From NCBI GenBank assembly GCA_027604705.1, contig JADHYV010000137.1, positions 1 through 28,211 of the forward strand: DNA of 28,211 bases, written 5' to 3'. This document shows, piece after piece, positions 20,216 to 28,211 of this stretch (position 1 is its first letter; each line of letters begins with the position of its first letter). The notes below the pieces were generated by a model. It searched no databases. It saw only the letters and a list, made by a program, of their open reading frames with translations, and was not told where the DNA came from. A program made the translations under genes and the position numbers. Source of the DNA: Allomyces arbusculus. Taxonomy: Eukaryota > Blastocladiomycota > Blastocladiomycetes > Blastocladiales > Blastocladiaceae.

Positions 20216-21880
20216 ATGACAACGACTCCATTCCGGCACATCCATACCCTCGAACGCGCGCGCGCCCTCGGCCAATCGGCCTCAGTCGCCGCATGGCACC
20301 GCGAACAGCACGAGCACGCCCTGCGGTCACTAGAACTGTCACAGCGCACGCGGTTACGCCACGTGCACCGGTCAGCGATCACGGCGCTTGCGGTCGACGC
20401 CGTGAACGAGCAATAGTCTGTACGGCGATATGGAGCGTGATGGAGGGTGAGGGGCGGCTGGGCTGACGCCGTGTGCGGGTGGTAGCTTGGTCTCGACGAG
20501 CCGCGACGGCGCGATTCATTTCTGGAATACGTGTCCAGCCGCGGACGACTTGGATGCGCGGTCGATGGTCGCACGGGATATCAGGCCGACGGGAATCGCG
20601 CGGCATGTGTGCGTACCGAGTTGTACCTTCGCGGCGCCGGCCGGTTCGCTCGTCACAGCGGACTGAAGCTGACCCTTTGCCTTGCTGGTCCAGATCGCGC
20701 GCCGTGACTACAGTCGCGTGGTACCCGCACGACACGGGCATGTACCTGACGGGGTCGGCCGACGACCGCGTGACTGTTTGGGACCCGTTCGATATGGACG
20801 TACGTCTTCCCGACCCGTTCACGCGTGCTCTCCACCGGTTGCGCGCGCTCTGCACCAATTATTTGACCTGAACCTGACCACGTTGGCTCCCTCCAGGCCA
20901 TTTTCGATTTCGACCTCGGCCACGCCGTGCACCACATCGCCCTCTCACCGATAGCGACCGCACACACGCTCGTGGCCGCGGCCACCGCAGAACCCAACGT
21001 GCGGCTATGCGATATCCAGTCCGGTTCGGCTGTGCAGGCGTTGCGCGGACATACGGCGGGGGTCTGGGCGGTCGCGTGGTCGCCGTGCGCCGAGTGGGAG
21101 GTGGTATCAGCCAGGTGCGTCCGCACGTCTGTCTATGCGCCTTGGAGGAGATCTGACCGTGGATAAGCAGTGCCGACGGCACTGTGCGTGTCTGGGACAT
21201 TCGCAAGGCGCTCGCGTGCCGGAAAACGCTCCACGTCGGCGCGCCCGTCACGGGTCTTGCGGTCACGGTTGACGCGGCGCACGCCGTATTGACGGTGCCC
21301 GGGCAGGGCACGGCCGTGTGGGACTTGCACGACGGGACCAAGGTGCGCCACCTCTCTCTCTTTCGTCTCTCCCTGCGACTCCTTGCCCTCACCCCACTCG
21401 CGCTGTATCTAGGTCGCCGGCATCCGCGCCGGCTCCGGCGCTGCACCTCGCCGCACCACCAACCCGGCGCTTCTCCCCTCGCGCGCAGCCGGCCACCGGC
21501 ACTCCGCACCACCCGTGTACGCGGTCCCCTGGGGCGCGAAAGTGGTCGTGGCCGACTTGTTGGATAGTGGGGAGAGGCGATCGCGGCGTACGCGAGTGCT
21601 CAGGGGATTGATGGCGCCTGCGGCCGCGGTCACATGGGCCGGGTCGCGCGCGCGGTTGTGGACAGGTGGGGAGGATGGGATGGTCGTGTGTTGGGAGCCG
21701 CCGAGGTGGGTGGGGGCGGAGGAGGAGGATGGGATGGAGGGGGTAGAAGAGGATGGGGATCGGACGGGAGGGGATATTGTCGTGGTGGAGGATGAGGGGG
21801 AGGGTGGGATGGAGGAGGAAGTGGAGAGGCCGGCGAAGCGCGTCCGGCGGGATAATTGGAGCGACGACGAGGACGAATAG
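20216..21880 (+). CDS. ERCC8: DNA excision repair WD40 protein ERCC8 (CSA; yeast Rad28)
   Basis: CSA is the WD40 substrate receptor of the CUL4-DDB1 ubiquitin ligase in transcription-coupled nucleotide excision repair. Six exons (20216-20415, 20486-20608, 20694-20799, 20897-21114, 21171-21342 and 21413-21880) encode 428 aa; human CSA has 396. Diagnostic matches are TTVAWYPHDTGMYLTGSADD (human ETVQWYPHDTGMF), AVHHIALSPIATAHTLVAAA, PNVRLCDIQSGSAVQALRGH, SADGTVRVWDIRKA and a C-terminal DNWSDDEDE (human DAWSSSDEEG). An acidic insert precedes the C-terminus. The start codon has the context acccaccatg; the frame is open upstream, but family length favours this start. The fourth intron ends in a tandem AAGCAG acceptor. 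Confidence 0.92.
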
Positions 21881-22189
21881 AGTAGAATGAAGGCGTGCAG
21901 CGCGGCGTTGCGATCCGGGGTGTGATTCTTTTCCTGATCCGAGCAAATGGTCGAGTTCAGGTCCTGTCCTCCCCCTCGGCCTTCCCAGGGAAAACGCTTT
22001 AAATCTTCCTGACCCTAACCGAGCCCACCGCAAGTGATACACGCGCCTGCCACATCCATTCTCCCCCGCTGCCTCTGCATCTCATCCCTCGCACCACCTC
22101 ATCGCTGTCACCAGCTGCAACTTCTCGCACGGCACCAGCACGCGCCCCTACTCCACCTAACTCGGCGCAATCGACGCGCCGCTCCAATC
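21881..22189. promoter_or_regulatory. ERCC8-LSM7 intergenic region with CT-rich leader
   Basis: The 309 bp between the ERCC8 stop and the LSM7 start. Positions about 22040-22150 are strongly pyrimidine-rich on the plus strand, typical of the region around fungal transcription start sites. No TATA box is seen. Confidence 0.5.
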
Positions 22190-22845
22190 ATGAATTCGGC
22201 ACCACACGGGACGACCGGCAGCAACCGGCAAACGCCGCCGTCCACGGGCTACCGCGGCGGCCGCGGCGGCGGCGGGTACCACAACAACAACCGCGGTGGT
22301 CGCGGTGGTGGCGGCGGCGGCGGGTACCGTGGCGGGCGTGGTGGCGGTGGGCACCACGGCGACCGGCACCATGGCGGCGGTGGGGACCGCGACCGCGATG
22401 GCGGCGAGCGCAAGCAGCGTGCGAATATCCTGGATTTGGCCAAGTACATGGATAAAAGTTTGCATGTGCAGTTTATGGGCGGCCGCGAGGGTATGCTCGG
22501 CAAGTTCTGGTCCAAGCGATGAAGTGCTGGCGACTGACCGAGGTTCGATTTGCATGGAGTAGTTACCGGCGTGCTCAAGGGCTACGACCAGCTCACGAAC
22601 ATTGTGCTCGACGACACGGTCGAGACGATCCGCGGTACGCTTTTGTTGGGTTTCGTCCATACAGTCAGACGCGACCACTCGACTGATCACGTCACGCGGA
22701 TATGACCGTAGAGATTACCAACGACGCGATCATTGAAAAGACGCGGCAGCTCGGCCTGGTCCTGGCGCGTGGCACGACAATTGTGCTGATTGCACCGACC
22801 GACGGCTTTGAGGAGATTGAGAACCCGTTTGTCATGGCCGAGTAG
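22190..22845 (+). CDS. LSM7: Sm-like protein LSm7 with N-terminal RGG extension
   Basis: LSm7 is a subunit of the LSm2-8 ring, which binds U6 snRNA, and of the LSm1-7 ring, which promotes mRNA decapping. Three exons (22190-22490, 22563-22634 and 22712-22845) encode 168 aa, against 103 in human. Residues about 21-75 are an RGG/Gly-rich tract with His and Asp. The Sm fold starts at ILDLAKYMDKSLHVQFMGGR, with Sm1 continuing VTGVLKGYDQLTNIVLDD. Sm2 is RQLGLVLARGTTIVLIAPTDG. Both intron joins restore the family sequence exactly. The RGG tract should bind RNA and be a target for arginine methylation. The family call is secure. I recall similar extensions in some basidiomycete LSm7 proteins but could not check. 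Confidence 0.96.
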
Positions 22846-22871
22846 AGCGGCAGGCCTGTTTGCTGTCTGGA

Positions 22872-22882
22872 TATATATAAAA
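22872..22882 (+). promoter_or_regulatory. TATA box, probably of MSH3
   Basis: The sequence tatatataaaa stands out in a GC-rich setting, 26 bp after the LSM7 stop codon and about 230 bp before the MSH3 ATG. It faces the MSH3 direction. A small inverted repeat (ctcgcg-ttcag-cgcgag, near 22915) follows downstream. Confidence 0.5.
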
Positions 22883-23108
22883 CACCGATACCGTGCCAAT
22901 CCCTCCCCCGACCGCTCGCGTTCAGCGCGAGCACGGTCAGAATGGATTGGATCAGGATATCGCGACAGAGTCACTGTGATCGCGACCCGAACCGTCACAT
23001 CGACTGCACGGTTGACCAGGCCGGATCGCATCTTCACCACACCGGTCGCGACCCACTGCATTCGAATCAGGACTGATCAACCTCTATATTCTGCAAGCAC
23101 CGCGCGCC

Positions 23109-26100
23109 ATGCCGCCCAAATCCAAATCCGCTGCACCGGGCACGCCGGGGTTCAAACAAGCGACCCTGTCGTCGTACTTTACGCGGCGGCCCACGCCGGC
23201 CATGTCCGCTACTACAGCAGCGCCTGCGACACCAGCTCCAACGTCTGATCTGACCCCGTCCACGCCGTCATCAAGCTCGAATTCGCCGACTCGGCCCGCC
23301 GTGACCCCTGCAGCAGTTACTGCGCCACCCGCGGCCGCTCCAGCACGCAAACGCGCGCGCGCACGGCCTGATCGCGCCACCGAGGCCGACATGGACGCGG
23401 CGCGTCGCAGCAAGCGCGCGCGGTTTGTTGCGCAGCTCAAGGACAGCGACGACGACGGGAGCGATTACGACCCGGGTGCCGCGGCGAACGAGGACGACGA
23501 TGACGATGTGGTCGTAATTGACGGCGATCGCGACGAGGACGAGGAAGAGGTGGCGCCACCGGTCAAGGCGAAACTCGCGCGTTCGACGGCGAGCAAGGGG
23601 GCTGCGAAACAGGCGTCACCGGCGGCTGCGCCGGCACCGAAGGCGGCGTCGAGTAGCAAGAGCAGCAACAAGGGGAAGAGGAAGACGACGGCGGCGGGGG
23701 TCGAGCAGGTCAAGTACACGCCGCTCGAAAAGCAGGTCGTGGAGCTCAAGGAGCAGTACCCGGACGTGTTGCTCGCGGTCGAGGTGGGGTACAAGTATCG
23801 GTTTTTTGGTATGTTTTGGGGTGGGCAATACTGTTGAGTTTCGGATCGATTGATGCTGCTGACTGGATCGCGTTCGATTTGGCTGTCGACAGGTGACGAT
23901 GCCAAGGTACTCCAGTCGCTGCTTTCAAGCAAGCAAAGCTCGCCACGAGCAAAAATGCTGATCTCCCTACGCGTCCCTAGATCGCCGCAGAGCACCTACA
24001 CATTGTGTGCTGGCAAGACAAGCACTTCCTGACCGCCTCCATCCCAACGCACCGCGTCAGCATCCACATGCGCCGGCTCGTGCGCGCCGGGTACAAGGTC
24101 GGTCTTGTGCAACAAACCGAGACCGCTGCGCTGAAATCCGTCTCGGGCAACGCGCGCGGCCCGTTTTCGCGACAACTCACGCGGCTCTACACGCCCGCGA
24201 CCCTGATCGACGATCTCGACGACGACGATGAGGGTGCAGGCGGGGCCGCGCATTACTTGGCCGTGTTTCACGAACGGATCGTGAGTGGGCGCCGCGTGAC
24301 GGCGGTTGTGGCCGTGGACCCGGCGACCGCGGATATTGTCTACGACGAGTTTCTGGATGGCGAGTTGCGCGCTGAACTCGAGTGGCGGCTGGTGGCCGTG
24401 GATCCGGTCGAGTTGGTCGTAGCCGGGGTCACGGACGAGACGCGCGCGTGGCTCACGCGGTTTGCGACCATGGCGCGGCATCCGGTGCGGATCGAGGACG
24501 CGGCTGAGGTGCCTGATGGGACGCCGATTGTCGCGGAGCTCGTCGACGCGCTACAGGGGCTTCCGGGTTCGTCTGTTGTTCTGCCTCTATTACACTCATC
24601 AGACGCAAGACTGATTCGATTGACCTCGTACCCCCAGAAATGATCGACCAGGTCCTCAACAGCACCGCGGCCGTACAACACTGTCTCTACGCGCTACACC
24701 GGTACCTGCAGCAATTCGACCTCGACTCGCTCTTCCGCGTCGCCGTGCGCATGCACCACTTCTCGTCCATCCACACGTTCCACCTCTCCGCTGCGACCGC
24801 GCGGCACCTCGGCCTGTTCCCGGATCCGTCCGACCCGCGCTCTCCCTCGCTCTACAAACTGCTCAACCACACGCACTTCCCCGTCGCCGCGCGCCTGCTT
24901 CGGTCGTGGCTCGCACGCCCGCTCCTCGACCTGCACGCGATTGTCCGTCGCCAAGATGCGGTCGGGCGGTTCTTCGAGTCGATCACCACGCCGGAAGTCA
25001 AGGAGTTCGGCAAGCACCTGAAGCGGCTCGGGGACGCAGAAAAATGGCTGTTACGCACGCATTATGGTCGGATTAAGCCCGCGGCGCTGTTCTCGTTCTT
25101 GCAAACGTGGGTAGATGTCACGACCGCGGTCGTGCACGCGGGAGAGATTGTAGGGGATGGGGTGGCCGAGGTGGTCGCAGTGAAAGGGATAGTGGAGGGG
25201 TTCTTGGCGAGTATGGATCGCGCCGCGGCGATGCAGGACGATGTCGCGAATTTGTGGGTCGAGGATGAGTTGGCGGAGACGCGCGAGGTATGTTACATGT
25301 GGATAGCCTGGGGTTTGGGGAGGTGGTCTCACTATTTTTGGACGTGGTTGTGTAGGAGCTCGCGCAGTGCATGCGGGACCTGACGGCCGAGGCCAAGGCT
25401 GACGCGGCAACCGTTTCGGGGACGGTCGTTGCCGTGAGCGGCATCGAGGTGAGTTGCCGTCTTCTCATGCTGTTCGCGCGTTCCCCCCCCCCCCCCCCTC
25501 CTCCTTGTGCTCACTCGCTGCTCTCCTCCTACTTTTGCAGTTCATGATCCAAGTGCCCAAATCGCGCAAAGTCCCCGCGTCCTGGCACCAAGTAAGCGCG
25601 ACCAAGCAAGTGACGCGGTTCCACCCGCCGCGCATCGTCGAGCTCATCAAGCGGCGCGACATTCTTGCGGAGACACTGCAGTCGCGCAGCAAGGAAGTTT
25701 ACCGTGCTCGACTGCGCGCGTTCTCGACGGCCGCGTTTGCTGACATGTCGCGCGCGATTCAACGAGTGGCCGAGTTAGACTGTTTGCTGAGTCTGGCCAC
25801 GGTCGCTGTCAGCCAGCCGGGGTACACGCGGCCGGAAATTGTAGACGCGCAGGTGATCAACCTCGTCGAGGCGCGACATCCGGTAGTCGAGACAGTCGTC
25901 GATCAGTACGTGCCGAATTCGGTCGAGCTCGATGTACGTCGTCGGTGATAGATTGTGGAGGTGAGTGTGAGTTGCTGACAGGTTCTGTTGCGTCTAGCAA
26001 ACTGGCATGCGATGCCTGCTGCTCAGCGGACCCAACATGGGCGGCAAAACGAGCGTCGTGCGCATGATTGCGCTCAATGTTCTGCTCGCGGTAAGTCACT

Positions 26101-26755
26101 TTTCGTTCTCGGCCCGTCCCCGACCCATCGCTCACACATGGCTTTCCTCATCCAGCAAATCGGCAGCTACGTCCCATGCACGTCCGCGACCGTCGGCGTG
26201 TTCGACGGCATCTTCACGCGCATGGGTGCAGCCGACGACCTCGTCCGTGGCCACTCGACTCTCATGGTGGAACTGCTCGAAACACAATCCATCTTGTCGC
26301 GCGCAACCCCGCGGTCGCTCGTGATCCTCGACGAGCTCGGGCGCGGTACTGCCACGCACGACGGCACCGCCATCGCCTACGCTGTTCTCGACCATATGGT
26401 GCGCGACGTGCGCGCGTGTACATTGTTTGTCACGCATTTCCCGGCACTCAAGGTGGTGGCTGACCGCGACCCACGGCATGTGCGCGCCGCGCATATGGGG
26501 TTTGTGAGGGGGGAGGACGAGCATGAGGTCACGTTCCTGTACAAGCTCGCGGACGGGCTGGCGGATCGCAGTTACGGATTGAATGTGGCGCGGCTCGCGG
26601 GGGTGCCCGAGGCGGTGTTGGCGGTGGCGGCCGAGAAGAGTCACGAGATGGAGGCGAGGATGACGGAAGGGGTGGAGAAGGGGGTGGTGGTGGAGAGTGA
26701 TGAGGGCGAGTTGGCGGGGCTTGCCGAGGAGATTCGGCGCGTCGTGACGTTTTGA
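23109..26755 (+). CDS. MSH3: DNA mismatch repair protein MSH3
   Basis: MSH3 pairs with MSH2 (MutS-beta) to recognise insertion/deletion loops. Eight exons (23109-23808, 23893-23906, 23981-24566, 24638-25287, 25356-25448, 25541-25933, 25998-26090 and 26156-26755) encode 1042 aa; yeast has 1018. A PCNA-binding box QATLSSYF is at 17-24, followed by a disordered basic/acidic linker. The MutS domain I segment KYTPLEKQVVELKEQYPDVL, then GYKYRFFG and ASIPTHRVSIHMRRLVRAGY, matches MSH3 rather than MSH6. The ATPase has Walker A GPNMGGKT (823-830), Walker B LVILDELGRG (D902, E903) and the invariant STLMVELLE segment. Exon 2 is only 14 nt. The fifth intron contains a run of 16 C. All key residues appear intact. 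Confidence 0.96.
25483..25498 (+). repeat. Poly-C run of 16 in an MSH3 intron
   Basis: Sixteen consecutive C residues lie in intron 5 of MSH3 (25449-25540), upstream of its polypyrimidine tract and cag acceptor. The length is prone to sequencing error and to slippage. Confidence 0.95.
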
Positions 26756-27577
26756 TTCGGGGGTGAACGATGGCGGGCGCTACTACGCGTTCATTGGCGG
26801 CACAGGTCGGCGAGGTTTGGTGTGTCGCGGCGTTTTGATTTTTTGGGTGCTGAGCACTCCACAAACAAGTGTCATGTATGTTTGATTTGGGCCGAGTGAG
26901 GGGAAAGGGAAGTACGCATTTCATGCATGTCGTGGAGGGACGGCCGTTTCATCCAAGGTTTGCATGCCAAGCGTAGAATGGACCAAGGACGCATCTGGTC
27001 GGGTTTCTTGCTGCCCGCCATGGCCTGGTGTGCCATTGTCATGGCAACAAAGAACATACGACGGGACTTGAGCAATGATGATATGATGAGCGAGCGACAT
27101 CTCCACGCTGCAAGCTCCGCGGTGAAACGACAGAATGGGGGCGCGGAAACATCAAAAGAGCAGAGTCTTTACGTCGACAGAAATTGAATGGCAAAAACAC
27201 GCGCGATCAGACTTGTCCGACGTGTCCAACAAGCATGGCAGAGAACTCTGCCACGACCTGGCAAACTCGCACGAGGTATCCAGCAAACTGGTTCGTTGAT
27301 ACTTCTGCTATGATTTCAAGGCCTCGGTATGCACCGAGGAGCGCTTGGAATGAATGAACTGAGCTTGACTCTGGTGTTGGTGGAAAGGTAAGTGATGAGC
27401 AACGGGTGCGGCACCAAGGCCACTGATTTCAGCGCCAAATTTGCTACGTGTGGAGAATAGACGCGCCTCGAGAAGAGTCTCAAGGAGCAATGCTTATTAC
27501 AAAAAGAGAAGGAAACGAAGACATATATCTCACTGACGAGATGACAGAATGAAATGGCCAAGCAACCCAAAAGCATG
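26756..27577. other. Intergenic region between MSH3 and the right-end repeat
   Basis: About 820 bp, less GC-rich than the genes. The start should hold the MSH3 3' untranslated region. I see no coding frame with a recognisable family, RNA gene or repeat. Confidence 0.5.
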
Positions 27578-28211
27578 TCACGTCATTTGAGCATTACACA
27601 GCACGGATTGACGGACAGTACCAACATTGCCATTGTTCGACTCGCCACCCGGGCCAGAAGATCGTGCAAGCCACTCTTGCAAAACTCGCTCGCTCGATGA
27701 ATGGCAGGAAGCGGGAGGTCCGATCCTGGCCTGCGCTGGCGCACATCTACTGAAGCCGCCCAATCTGAGATGACCCACCCAGCAATGGCCATGATATCGT
27801 CGAAGCACAATTGGAGGTACTCGGGCCCAATCCGCAGTTCAAAGTAATCCCGGCACTCGGAAACGACACAGGTCAGCACTTTAGAACTGCGGACATGCAG
27901 CCCAGCATATCACTGCGAAGTAAAGAGTACTCGCTGGAAACAACTTTCTCATTAATTGAGAGAAACAACTCGGGGGCGAGATGCTGGTCGTGGTGCTGCA
28001 GAAAATTGGTCGCTGCAATCGCAAGTCAAACTAGTCGAGAACCGTTTGCAATGAACAGCCCGATAAATTGTGATGAGCCACGTAGACGCAATCGTGCGTG
28101 TTTTCACGAGATTCCGAAGGAGGACAGGTCCTGGACCCTTACAATAAACGTCGACGAGCGGTCAAGCGGGGACATGGTCGACGAGCGCTGGAACAGACGG
28201 TTGCGGAAAAA
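27578..28211 (-). repeat. Right-end copy of the unrecognised protein-like repeat family
   Basis: Read on the minus strand this is a diverged inverted copy of the left-end repeat. Protein-like stretches include LQHHDQHLAPELFLSINEK near 28001, SECRDYFELRIGPEYLQLCF, and AIHRASEFCKSGLHDLLAR near 27705. They occur in more than one frame, so the copy is interrupted or has introns I could not model. The nucleotide alignment with the left copy is colinear around gcagtt...gagtgcc. The family is not one I know, and its composition suggests an ordinary globular helical protein. The copy is cut by the end of the window. Confidence 0.55.
28135..28211 (-). repeat. Exact 77-bp inverted terminal repeat, right arm
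   Basis: Perfect reverse complement of bases 1-77. The base just inside the repeat differs between the two ends, which sets the length at exactly 77. Confidence 0.95.

Noticed and set aside
22010-22020. Telomere-like ccctaacc
   Set aside because: A single occurrence inside a promoter region with no tandem copies.
1-28211. Whole window as a 28-kb transposon with terminal inverted repeats
   Set aside because: The interior is single-copy housekeeping genes, no transposase, polymerase or capsid gene was seen, and the 77-bp identity fits an assembly boundary better.

Overview
The window is nuclear DNA from an intron-rich eukaryote with GC-rich coding sequence, most likely a fungus. An early-diverging (chytrid-grade) lineage is possible, but I cannot place it firmly. 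The main clues are an oligopeptide transporter of the OPT family (absent from animals), an Rpt1 N-terminus that starts like the yeast protein ([10 protein letters not shown]), and about 40 short introns, mostly 52-106 bp, in ten genes. No bacterial-type operons, tRNAs, rRNAs or CRISPR arrays were seen.

Layout from left to right. Positions 1-823 are a repeat that recurs inverted at the right end. An OPT transporter (1374-4998, minus) is followed by a 2.4 kb gene-poor gap. The cohesin-loader subunit MAU2/Scc4 (7425-9520, minus) and an ANP32-like acidic leucine-rich protein (9911-11684, minus) follow. RPT1, an ATPase of the 26S proteasome base (12249-13888, plus), is divergent from the ANP32 gene. 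A 1.8 kb lower-GC gap with minisatellites separates this block from the second one: an unknown multi-pass membrane protein (15713-16583, minus), a membrane-anchored ZZ-finger/EF-hand protein (16922-18657, plus), a C2-domain protein (18922-19895, plus), ERCC8/CSA (20216-21880, plus), LSM7 with an RGG extension (22190-22845, plus) and MSH3 (23109-26755, plus). The last 634 bp repeat the left-end family on the opposite strand.

Most genes are housekeeping and not one pathway: chromatid cohesion (MAU2), proteolysis (RPT1), mRNA decay and splicing (LSM7), transcription-coupled repair (ERCC8) and mismatch repair (MSH3). The two repair genes flank LSM7 in a compact same-strand block. The C2 and ZZ/EF-hand genes are neighbours, and both products look suited to calcium or membrane signalling.

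The least explained parts are the two end repeats. They share a perfect 77-bp inverted terminal sequence and, further in, diverged stretches that read like one unrecognised protein family. The splicing signals are also unusual: most donors read GTNCG rather than GTAAG, one exon is 5 nt, one is 14 nt, two acceptors are tandem NAGNAG sites, and three introns are in frame and stop-free.

Gene models were built by eye from reading frames, GT/AG sites and remembered family sequences. No search was run.
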